From contig JALNXC010000086.1 in the NCBI GenBank assembly GCA_023230535.1, positions 1-6,053 on the forward strand: 6,053 nt of DNA. Direction: 5' to 3'. Of this stretch, positions 1 to 5,568 are shown one piece after another. How positions within the stretch are numbered: the stretch's first letter is position 1; every line of letters starts with the position of its first letter. A model generated the notes under the pieces. It was not told where the DNA came from, did no database searches, and saw only the letters and a program-made list of their open reading frames with translations. Origin of the DNA: Alkaliphilus sp. (GTDB taxonomy: Bacteria; Bacillota; Clostridia; Peptostreptococcales; Natronincolaceae). The position numbers were made by a program, and so were the translations under genes.

Positions 1-274
1 AATTGATCACGCTATTTAATATATCTAAAATTTTTTCGTTCTTAATATCTGTGTGCCTTATAAAATTAAGCTTTTCTTCATATTGATATAATAACCTTTC
101 CGTTCTTTTCAACATGTCATAGACAGCTTGTCTGGATATATCAAATTCATCAGCTATCTCTCCCAGGGATAGATCCTGATTATAATAGAGATCCACTATA
201 TTCTTCTGTTTTTCGGTCAACAGCTGATTATAAAAATCATATAAAACTGAAATTTCTACGGTTTTTTCCAACAT
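1..274 (-). CDS. ylxM: YlxM-family helix-turn-helix protein (UPF0122), 3' end cut by window edge
   Basis: Reading leftward from the ATG at 274, 91 codons are open to the window edge with no stop. The translation begins MLEKTVEISVLYDFYNQLLT and contains the family's typical stretches SLGEIADEFDISRQAVYD (about residues 36-53) and QYEEKL (64-69). Residues 20-60 look like a sigma-70 region 4-type helix-turn-helix, with the recognition helix around ISRQAVYDMLKR. Known YlxM proteins are about 105-120 residues, so roughly 15-30 C-terminal residues are missing. The family is encoded beside ffh and ftsY and is thought to act with the signal recognition particle pathway; its exact role is not settled. 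I chose the ATG at 274 because GGAAGTG lies five bases upstream. An in-frame ATG at 289 would add five residues but has no ribosome binding site. The gene has its own predicted promoter. The next gene in relatives is ffh, which is not visible here. Family assignment is firm; function is inferred. Confidence 0.93.
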   Translation of the reverse strand, partial: MLEKTVEISVLYDFYNQLLTEKQKNIVDLYYNQDLSLGEIADEFDISRQAVYDMLKRTERLLYQYEEKLNFIRHTDIKNEKILDILNSVIN

Positions 275-294
275 ATGAACACTTCCCATTGTTT

Positions 295-322
295 ATCTGT
301 AAAGTAAAACTACTTTACAGAT
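295..322 (-). promoter_or_regulatory. Perfect 12-bp inverted repeat at the ylxM transcription start (operator or 5' hairpin)
   Basis: On the minus strand the arms are ATCTGTAAAGTA (322-311) and TACTTTACAGAT (306-295), separated by the four bases GTTT. The dyad begins four bases before the start point predicted from the promoter at 326-354 and ends just before the ylxM ribosome binding site. No T-run follows it in either direction, so it does not look like a terminator. Because the symmetry extends upstream of the predicted start of transcription, a protein-binding operator explains the full arms better than an RNA hairpin. A transcript starting near 318 could still form an 8-bp 5'-terminal stem. 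It does not match the FapR consensus: the spacing and flanking bases differ. The binding factor is unknown. Confidence 0.7.
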
Positions 323-325
323 GTA

Positions 326-354
326 ATTCTATACTAAAAAATATCGGATGTCAA
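326..354 (-). promoter_or_regulatory. Predicted sigma-A promoter of ylxM(-ffh)
   Basis: The minus strand reads TTGACA (354-349, a perfect -35), then a 17-bp spacer, then TAGAAT (331-326, five of six matches to the -10 consensus). The expected start of transcription is near 318. The -35 box begins only six bases after the ftsY stop codon. I see no terminator between ftsY and ylxM, so ylxM can probably be reached both by read-through from ftsY and from this promoter. This is a sequence match only; activity is inferred. Confidence 0.75.
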
Positions 355-360
355 GAAATT

Positions 361-1443
361 TTATTCATCTCCGAATATGGCTTTAACAAATGTTTCAGGA
401 TCAAATTCCTGTAAATCCTCCATCTGTTCTCCAACTCCTATAAATTTAACGGGAATATCCAATTCCTTACTTATTCCTATAACTATTCCGCCCTTTGCCG
501 TTCCGTCCAATTTTGTCAATACAAGGCCGGTAATCTGTGCTACCTCCTTAAATATTTTTGCTTGCCGGATAGCATTCTGTCCGGTAGTAGCATCCAAAAC
601 TAATAAGATTTCCTTAGATGCATCGCCATATTCCCGTTCTACAATATTAAATATTTTTCCCAATTCATTCATCAGATTTTTTTTATTATGAAGCCTACCC
701 GCAGTGTCGCATATCAATACATCTATACCCCGTGCTTTTGCGGCATGTATGGCATCATATATGACAGCGGCGGGGTCCGCACCTTCCTGATGCCTTATTA
801 CATCTACATCAACCCTGTCGCCCCAAATTTTTAATTGATCTATAGCGGCTGCCCGAAATGTATCCCCCGCTGCCAATAGTACTCTTTTACCTTGGTTTTT
901 GAAACGATGGGCCATCTTGGCAATAGAAGTTGTTTTCCCAACACCATTTACACCCACAACTAAAATAATCGCAGGTGAGGGTTCTATATTTATTTGAGAA
1001 TCCGGCAACTTTTCCAATATATCCTTCAATTTTTCCATGAGCATATTTTTAATCTGAACAGGTTCCGAAATCTTTTCCTCCCTGACCCCGTCCCTTAGAT
1101 CATCTACTATCTCCATGGTAGTTTGAACGCCTATATCCGCGGTGATTAAAATTTCTTCAAGTTCCTCAAATAGGTCTTCATCTATTTTTTTATATAATTT
1201 AAGTAAATTGTCAACCCTATCGGTAATTCCTTTTTTAGTTTTAAAAAGCCCGTCTTTCAGTCGCTTAAACAGATTGGATTTAGACGTATCCTCCGTTTTT
1301 TCCGCCTGTACTCCATAATATCCCTCTTCTGCTTCCTTTTCATTCGGATCATCTTTTTTATCGGCCCTATGCTCTTCTGTCTCCAGGGGACTTTTCATTC
1401 TGTTGTCTTTTCCCGTAAATTTATCAATAAAGTTTTTAAACAT
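361..1443 (-). CDS. ftsY: Signal recognition particle receptor FtsY (NG-domain GTPase)
   Basis: FtsY is the membrane-associated receptor of the bacterial signal recognition particle. It forms a GTP-dependent complex with Ffh and delivers ribosomes making membrane proteins to the SecYEG translocon. The protein is 360 residues. Residues 1-12 can form an amphipathic, basic membrane-contacting helix. Residues 13-56 are a short, highly charged acidic region (the A domain), and about 57-150 form the helical N domain. The G domain shows the P-loop GVNGVGKTT (164-172), DTFRAAA (194-200), DTAGR (246-250), TKLDG (310-314) and GVGE plus DLQEF near the C-terminus (336-347). All are intact. The acidic A domain separates it from Ffh, which also has a methionine-rich M domain that is absent here. 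The start is supported by AGGAAGGA upstream. The gene follows rnc after 26 bp and is probably co-transcribed with it. The smc gene often found between these two is missing. Confidence 0.98.
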   Translation of the reverse strand: MFKNFIDKFTGKDNRMKSPLETEEHRADKKDDPNEKEAEEGYYGVQAEKTEDTSKSNLFKRLKDGLFKTKKGITDRVDNLLKLYKKIDEDLFEELEEILITADIGVQTTMEIVDDLRDGVREEKISEPVQIKNMLMEKLKDILEKLPDSQINIEPSPAIILVVGVNGVGKTTSIAKMAHRFKNQGKRVLLAAGDTFRAAAIDQLKIWGDRVDVDVIRHQEGADPAAVIYDAIHAAKARGIDVLICDTAGRLHNKKNLMNELGKIFNIVEREYGDASKEILLVLDATTGQNAIRQAKIFKEVAQITGLVLTKLDGTAKGGIVIGISKELDIPVKFIGVGEQMEDLQEFDPETFVKAIFGDE

Positions 1444-1469
1444 TTCTATCCGTCCTTCCTAAACAATCG

Positions 1470-2168
1470 TTAATCCAAAGCTTTTTTGGCGGCATTCTGC
1501 TCCGCTTCCTTCTTACTTTTACCCCGTCCCCTGCCCAATACCTTATCACCCAATACTACCTCAATTTCAAAGGTCTTATCATGATCCGGACCAATTTCGT
1601 CCACTACCCTATAACTGATTTTGTCATCAAACTTGCTCTGTAATAATTCCTGAAGATCTGTTTTATAATCCCTGAACAAATTGCCTCTACTGGCTAATTC
1701 TACACTGTCTTTCAACATGTTTAAAATAAATTTGCGCGCCGTTTCGATTCCCCCGTCCAGATATAGCGCTCCTATGACCGCTTCAAATGTATCCGCCAAT
1801 ATAGAAATCCTGTTCCGCCCGCCGGTCACCTCTTCCCCCTTACCTAACAACAAATATTTCCCAAGATCTATCGATTTGGCTTGCCGGGCCAAGGATGGTT
1901 CGCATACGACATTAGCCCTCACCTTTGTTAATTCACCTTCGGGGAGGTTGCCATATTTTAAATACACATATTCACTGATCACGGTGCCTAAGACCGAATC
2001 ACCTAAAAATTCCAATCTCTCATTATTATAGATATGTTTGCCCCGATATTCATTGGAATACGAACTATGGGTCAATGCTTCATTTATAATATCTATTTCT
2101 TTAAATTGATATTTTATTATGTTTTGAAATTCCTCTATCTGTTCCAAGCGTTTTTTATCCGGTTTCAT
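1470..2168 (-). CDS. rnc: Ribonuclease III
   Basis: RNase III is a dimeric, Mg-dependent endonuclease that cuts double-stranded RNA. It processes the rRNA precursor and shapes or degrades mRNAs. With the start at 2168 the protein has 232 residues, close to E. coli RNase III (226). The signature NERLEFLGDSVLG lies at 49-61 and carries Glu50, Glu53 and Asp57. The second acidic pair is in ADTFEA (Asp126 and Glu129), so the active site is complete. A double-stranded-RNA-binding domain runs from about 167 to the C-terminus, ending in the typical KSKKEAEQNAAKKAL helix. An in-frame ATG at 2207 would add 13 residues, but its AGGAG is only two bases away and the predicted transcription start lies about five bases before it. 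The ATG at 2168 has GGAGG at an ideal seven-base spacing, so I prefer it. rnc is followed by ftsY after 26 bp. Confidence 0.97.
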   Translation of the reverse strand: MKPDKKRLEQIEEFQNIIKYQFKEIDIINEALTHSSYSNEYRGKHIYNNERLEFLGDSVLGTVISEYVYLKYGNLPEGELTKVRANVVCEPSLARQAKSIDLGKYLLLGKGEEVTGGRNRISILADTFEAVIGALYLDGGIETARKFILNMLKDSVELASRGNLFRDYKTDLQELLQSKFDDKISYRVVDEIGPDHDKTFEIEVVLGDKVLGRGRGKSKKEAEQNAAKKALD

Positions 2169-2175
2169 TTTATTT

Positions 2176-2180
2176 CCTCC
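2176..2180 (-). promoter_or_regulatory. Ribosome binding site that decides the rnc start
   Basis: GGAGG on the minus strand lies seven bases before the ATG at 2168. It favours this start over the in-frame ATG at 2207, whose AGGAG is only two bases away. Confidence 0.8.
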
Positions 2181-2218
2181 ATGATTCTCCAAAAATGATT
2201 CAATCATAACTCCTATCT

Positions 2219-2247
2219 ATTTTACTATTATTTCATTTTAATTGCAA
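2219..2247 (-). promoter_or_regulatory. Predicted sigma-A promoter of rnc-ftsY
   Basis: The minus strand shows TTGCAA (2247-2242, four of six matches to the -35 consensus), a 17-bp spacer, then TAAAAT (2224-2219, five of six matches to the -10 consensus). Transcription would start near 2212, giving a leader of about 44 bases before the preferred rnc ATG. The first two bases of the -35 box are the last Ts of the terminator behind fabF. Since that terminator should cut off most fab-operon transcripts, a promoter is expected here, which adds weight to this modest match. Confidence 0.55.
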
Positions 2248-2278
2248 AAAATTATAGGAAGAAGAAACTCCTTCCTAT
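2246..2278 (-). terminator. Intrinsic terminator after fabF
   Basis: The minus-strand RNA would form an 11-bp stem, ATAGGAAGGAG (2278-2268) with CTTCTTCCTAT (2264-2254), closed by a three-base loop and containing one G-U pair. It is followed by AA and six Ts (2251-2246). It starts 21 bases after the fabF stop codon. This is the expected form of a rho-independent terminator and probably marks the end of the fatty-acid operon. Confidence 0.8.
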
Positions 2279-2299
2279 GATGGATATTATTACGGATAG

Positions 2300-3538
2300 C
2301 TATTCATATTTTCTAAAGATTATAGACGCATTATGTCCGCCAAAACCCAGAGAATTTGAAAGAGCATACCTGATATCCGCCTTTTTGGGCTTGTTCGGTA
2401 CATAATTTAAATCACATTCCGGATCCGGTGTTTCATAATTGATTGTAGGCGGTATGAGCCCATTTACGATAGCCATAATACAAACGATAGCTTCTACACC
2501 TCCCGCAGCTCCCAGGAGATGCGAGGTCATCGATTTTGTCGAACTTACGTCCAACTTATATGCATGCTCTTTAAATACGCTTTTAATTGCCTCGGTTTCA
2601 AATTTATCATTATATATTGTGCTTGAGCCGTGTGCGTTGATATAATCAATAATATCATAATTTATGTCCGCATCGTTCAGGGCGCATACCATAGCCCTGG
2701 CAGCCCCTTCTCCTCCCGGAACAGGAGTGGTGATATGATATGCATCGGAACTTCTGCCATAACCTATTAGTTCTCCGTAGATAGTGGCATCTCTTTTGAG
2801 AGCATGTTCCAGTTCTTCTATTAAAAATATCCCGGCACCCTCACCCATCACAAATCCGTCCCTATTTTTATCGAAAGGCCTGCTGGCCTTTTTAGGTTCG
2901 TCATTATTAGTCGATAAAGCCTTCATAGAACAAAATCCCGCTACGGACAGCGGTGTAATAGAAGCTTCGGTTCCCCCTGTAATTACAATATCCGCATCTC
3001 CATACTGAATTATACGAAAAGCTTCCCCAATAGCATTCGTAGAAGATGCACATGCGGTAACAATCAGTATATTGGGGCCTTTTGCCCCTAATGCAATAGA
3101 CACCTGGCCGGATGCAATATTAGGTATCATCATGGGAACAAAAAACGGACTGATTCTTTTCGGCCCTCTCTCCATAAGTTTTTGAGCTTGATCCTCCAAT
3201 GTATACATACCGCCCATGCCGGCACCTAAAACAACACCAAAACGTTCTGTATCTATTTTCTCTATATTTAATCCTGCATCCTCTACCGCCATTTGCGCGG
3301 CAGCAACAGCAAATTGGGTAAACCTATCCATCTTTTTAACTTCTCTTCTCTCAATATGGTCCTCAGCATTAAAATCTTTTACCTCTGCGGCAATCTTAGT
3401 ACTGAACTCTTTTGTATCAAATTGTGTAATATGACCTATACCGGATACGCCCTTTATCAATGAATTCCAAAATCTATCCTTACCGGTACCTATAGGGGTA
3501 ATGCATCCCATCCCCGTTATCACTACTCTTTTTCTCAC
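2300..3538 (-). CDS. fabF: Beta-ketoacyl-ACP synthase II (FabF)
   Basis: FabF condenses malonyl-ACP with a growing acyl-ACP, releasing CO2 and adding two carbons per cycle in cytosolic type II fatty-acid synthesis. With the GTG start at 3538 the protein has 412 residues, against 413 in E. coli FabF, and the key residues fall on the E. coli numbers. These are the nucleophile Cys163 in TACASST, His303 in NAHGSST, Lys335 and His340 in KSMTSHLLGAAGG, His268, and the gating Phe399 in the GFGGHN loop. The thiolase fold is complete from VVITGMGCITPIG at the N-terminus. An in-frame ATG at 3553 overlaps the ribosome binding site itself and is rejected. The ACP substrate is encoded directly upstream, with a strong inverted repeat in the 51-bp gap. 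A terminator follows the gene. The active-site Cys, two His and Lys separate it from FabH, which uses Cys-His-Asn. Confidence 0.98.
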   Translation of the reverse strand: MRKRVVITGMGCITPIGTGKDRFWNSLIKGVSGIGHITQFDTKEFSTKIAAEVKDFNAEDHIERREVKKMDRFTQFAVAAAQMAVEDAGLNIEKIDTERFGVVLGAGMGGMYTLEDQAQKLMERGPKRISPFFVPMMIPNIASGQVSIALGAKGPNILIVTACASSTNAIGEAFRIIQYGDADIVITGGTEASITPLSVAGFCSMKALSTNNDEPKKASRPFDKNRDGFVMGEGAGIFLIEELEHALKRDATIYGELIGYGRSSDAYHITTPVPGGEGAARAMVCALNDADINYDIIDYINAHGSSTIYNDKFETEAIKSVFKEHAYKLDVSSTKSMTSHLLGAAGGVEAIVCIMAIVNGLIPPTINYETPDPECDLNYVPNKPKKADIRYALSNSLGFGGHNASIIFRKYE

Positions 3539-3542
3539 AATA

Positions 3543-3551
3543 CCACCTCCC
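3543..3551 (-). promoter_or_regulatory. Ribosome binding site that fixes the fabF GTG start
   Basis: The minus strand reads GGGAGGTGG, with the GGAGG core (3550-3546) seven bases before the GTG at 3538. The competing ATG at 3553 lies next to and overlaps this motif, so it cannot use it. Confidence 0.85.
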
Positions 3552-3558
3552 ATATTGC

Positions 3559-3583
3559 AAAATCCCGATTAAATCGGGATTTT
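3559..3583 (-). promoter_or_regulatory. Perfect inverted repeat in the acpP-fabF gap (weak terminator, attenuator or mRNA processing hairpin)
   Basis: The arms AAAATCCCGATT and AATCGGGATTTT are 12 bp each and exactly complementary around a single central base; as RNA the loop would open to three to five bases. The stem begins six bases after the acpP stop codon and ends seven bases before the fabF ribosome binding site. It finishes with only four Ts, then GCAATAT, so it is at best a leaky terminator. It could also be a stabilising 3' end for a separate acpP message or an RNase III target. The structure is clear; its function is inferred. Confidence 0.7.
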
Positions 3584-3589
3584 ATATAG

Positions 3590-3820
3590 CTATTTATTGG
3601 CATCTACATAACTGACTATATCACCAATGCTTTTAAAACCTTCAGCATCTTCATCCGGGATTTCAATGCCAAATTCATCTTCGATGCTCATAACTATCTC
3701 GACAGCATCTAAAGAGTCCGCATCCAAGTCATCCATCAATGATGTAGTTTCGGTAATTTTACCGGCATCCGCCACCCCCAACTGTTCAGCAATAATTTCA
3801 ACAATTTTTTCAAATGCCAT
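3590..3820 (-). CDS. acpP: Acyl carrier protein
   Basis: ACP carries the growing acyl chain as a thioester on a 4'-phosphopantetheine arm and shuttles it between the Fab enzymes; it also supplies acyl groups to phospholipid synthesis. The protein is 76 residues, the usual length, acidic, and has the four-helix ACP pattern. Ser36 in DADSLDAVEIV is the phosphopantetheine attachment site, and the following acidic helix II (DAVEIVMSIEDEFGIEIPDE) is the docking surface for partner enzymes. The start is fixed by a full AAGGAGG at 3835-3829, eight bases before the ATG and the strongest ribosome binding site in the window. This fits the known need for ACP in large excess over the enzymes. fabG lies 48 bp upstream and fabF 51 bp downstream. 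Confidence 0.98.
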   Translation of the reverse strand: MAFEKIVEIIAEQLGVADAGKITETTSLMDDLDADSLDAVEIVMSIEDEFGIEIPDEDAEGFKSIGDIVSYVDANK

Positions 3821-3868
3821 ACTGATTTCCTCCTTAATTTTATTTATATTTAAATATTTTAAAGCAAT

Positions 3869-4612
3869 TTACATTGCCATACCACCATCAATATGTATTA
3901 TTTGCCCGGTAATATAACCGGCTTTGTCACTGCTTAAAAATACTGCAATATTTGCAATATCCTCAGGGTTACCATACCTTCCCATGGGTATGGTCCCCAT
4001 CACGCTCTCTTTAATATCTTCCGGCAAGGCATCTGTCATATCGGTTTTTATAAATCCCGGAGCAATAGCATTGACCGTAATATTTCTGCTCGCTACTTCT
4101 CTTGCAAGGGATTTTGTAAATCCTATAACACCTGCCTTCGATGCACAATAATTTGCTTGCCCCGGATTCCCGATAACCCCTACTACCGATGATATATTTA
4201 CAATCCTTCCATATCTCTGTCTGAGCATTTTTCTGATAACAGCTTTTGTACACAAAAACATCCCTTTTAAATTCACTTCTATTACCTCATCCCAATCTTT
4301 CTCTTTCATTCCTATAAAAAGACTGTCCCTTGTAATTCCTGCATTATTTATCAAAATATCTATCACATCAAAATCTTCTTTGATTTTATCAAACATACTG
4401 TTCACTTCTTCGGCTTTTGAAATATTTGCCCTGATTGCCAGCCCTTTAACGCCGAATTTTTCTATTTCTTTTATGGCATTTTTTGCGTTTTCTTCATCAC
4501 TTGTATAATTTATAATAACATTTGTGCCTTCCTCGGCAAAGGCCAAAGCCATAGCTCTTCCTATGCCCCTGGAACCTCCCGTTATTAAAACAGTTTTTCC
4601 CTTTAAATTCAA
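3869..4612 (-). CDS. fabG: 3-oxoacyl-ACP reductase (FabG)
   Basis: FabG uses NADPH to reduce 3-oxoacyl-ACP to (3R)-3-hydroxyacyl-ACP, the first reduction of each elongation cycle, as a cytosolic tetramer. The protein is 247 residues, a classical short-chain dehydrogenase. The cofactor motif TGGSRGIG is at 11-18, with Arg15 suited to NADPH. NNAG is at 89-92, and the catalytic residues are Asn114, Ser142, Tyr155 and Lys159 in the YCASK motif. PG (185-186) and the C-terminal HIDGGMAM are typical of FabG. The gene starts with TTG, supported by GGAGG seven bases upstream inside the last codons of fabD; only two bases separate the fabD stop from this start, suggesting translational coupling. Many paralogous reductases resemble FabG, but the position between fabD and acpP makes this the fatty-acid enzyme. 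Confidence 0.98.
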   Translation of the reverse strand: MNLKGKTVLITGGSRGIGRAMALAFAEEGTNVIINYTSDEENAKNAIKEIEKFGVKGLAIRANISKAEEVNSMFDKIKEDFDVIDILINNAGITRDSLFIGMKEKDWDEVIEVNLKGMFLCTKAVIRKMLRQRYGRIVNISSVVGVIGNPGQANYCASKAGVIGFTKSLAREVASRNITVNAIAPGFIKTDMTDALPEDIKESVMGTIPMGRYGNPEDIANIAVFLSSDKAGYITGQIIHIDGGMAM

Positions 4613-4614
4613 AT

Positions 4615-5565
4615 TTACACCTCCAACTCCACACTCAATAATTGTTTAAAGTTATCCATATTTTCTACATTATAAATATTTACCCCATTCCCTCCGGCCT
4701 CGGCCGTTCTTTTTATGAGGGACGTTAAAACCCTTCCGGGCCCGATCTCTATAAAAGTATTCACTCCCCTATCTATCATCAACAAAACAGAATCCTCCCA
4801 CAGTATGGATTTACTTATCTGATTGATTAAAGAAGGTATGACTTCCGACTTGGATGATAAAATTTTAGCATTTACATTGGTTACGACGGGCACCCCGGGG
4901 TCATTTATATTTAACCCTTCCAAATCTTTCCCGAGCTTTTCCCCGGCACCCTTGAGCAGTTCACAGTGAAAAGGAGCGCTCACCGGCAATAAAACAGCCT
5001 TTTTAGCACCAATCTCTTTGGCTATTTTAACAGTTGATTCCACCGCTTTTATTTCGCCCGAAACAACTGTTTGTCCGGGACAATTATAGTTGGCTGCCTC
5101 TACTATCCCATATTCTTTGGAATTTTCAATACATAATCCGATTTGCTTCCTATCTAATCCCAAAATGGCCGCCATGGCGCCTAGACCCATCGGAACCTCA
5201 TTTTGCATATATCTACCTCTTTTTTGTACCAATTCCACCGCATCTCCGAATGAAAACACATTTGATTTAACCAGGGAAGCATATTCGCCGAGGCTCAACC
5301 CTGCGGTTATGTCACAATCGATTCCCTCCTCTTCCAACACCTTCAGTATGGCAATAGAAGCAGTCAATATAGCCGGCTGGGTATTTTCTGTCTTGATCAG
5401 TTCGTTTTTCGGGTCTTCAAAACAGAGCTCCCCCATGTCCATGCTTATTTTATCACTTGCCTCCTCAAAAATACTCCTTGCACTCAAAAAATTATCAAAA
5501 AAATCTTTTCCCATTCCCACATATTGAGCCCCTTGACCCGGAAAAACAAAAGCAATATTATTCAT
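4615..5565 (-). CDS. fabD: Malonyl-CoA:ACP transacylase (FabD)
   Basis: FabD moves the malonyl group from malonyl-CoA to ACP, making the elongation substrate for FabH and FabF. The protein is 316 residues, normal for the family. It starts MNNIAFVFPGQGAQ, with Gln11 in the oxyanion loop. The nucleophile Ser91 sits in GLSLGEYA, Arg116 binds the malonyl carboxylate, and His200 in SAPFHC completes the Ser-His pair. TQPAIL (62-67) and EIGPG (273-277) are also typical. I use the ATG at 5565 because it gives the same short lead before FVFPGQG as E. coli FabD and an eight-base spacing to GGAGG. A TTG at 5568, directly before it, is the alternative and would add one residue. The ribosome binding site is inside the end of fabK, three bases separate the two genes, and fabG follows after two bases. 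Confidence 0.98.
   Translation of the reverse strand: MNNIAFVFPGQGAQYVGMGKDFFDNFLSARSIFEEASDKISMDMGELCFEDPKNELIKTENTQPAILTASIAILKVLEEEGIDCDITAGLSLGEYASLVKSNVFSFGDAVELVQKRGRYMQNEVPMGLGAMAAILGLDRKQIGLCIENSKEYGIVEAANYNCPGQTVVSGEIKAVESTVKIAKEIGAKKAVLLPVSAPFHCELLKGAGEKLGKDLEGLNINDPGVPVVTNVNAKILSSKSEVIPSLINQISKSILWEDSVLLMIDRGVNTFIEIGPGRVLTSLIKRTAEAGGNGVNIYNVENMDNFKQLLSVELEV
4620..4624 (-). promoter_or_regulatory. Ribosome binding site of fabG inside the fabD 3' end
   Basis: GGAGG lies seven bases before the TTG start at 4612 and within the last three sense codons of fabD (TTG GAG GTG). It supports the non-ATG start of fabG and suggests that ribosomes finishing fabD re-initiate there. Confidence 0.85.
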
Positions 5566-5568
5566 CAA

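Noticed and set aside
295..322. Reading the ylxM dyad as a terminator for ftsY, or as a FapR operator
   Set aside because: There is no T-run on either side. The FapR site has TTAGTA and TACTAA around a five-base centre, whereas here the centre is four bases and the flanks differ.
377..691. Open frame on the plus strand antisense to ftsY (and similar plus-strand frames opposite rnc, fabF, acpP, fabG, fabD and fabK, the longest at 5090-5527)
   Set aside because: Each lies wholly opposite a well-conserved gene, lacks a convincing ribosome binding site, and has a low-complexity Ser/Pro/Ile-rich translation typical of antisense frames.
3539..3553. ATG at 3553 as the fabF start
   Set aside because: It overlaps the ribosome binding site. 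The GTG at 3538 gives the length and residue numbering of E. coli FabF.
3821..3868. Possible acpP promoter in the AT-rich fabG-acpP gap, including the palindrome ATATTTAAATAT at 3846-3857
   Set aside because: A TTGCTT box exists, but no good -10 lies 16-18 bp from it. The palindrome is pure A/T and expected by chance in such sequence.
4011..4253. Minus-strand frame of 80 codons inside fabG
   Set aside because: It is an out-of-frame shadow of the FabG coding sequence with no recognisable protein features.
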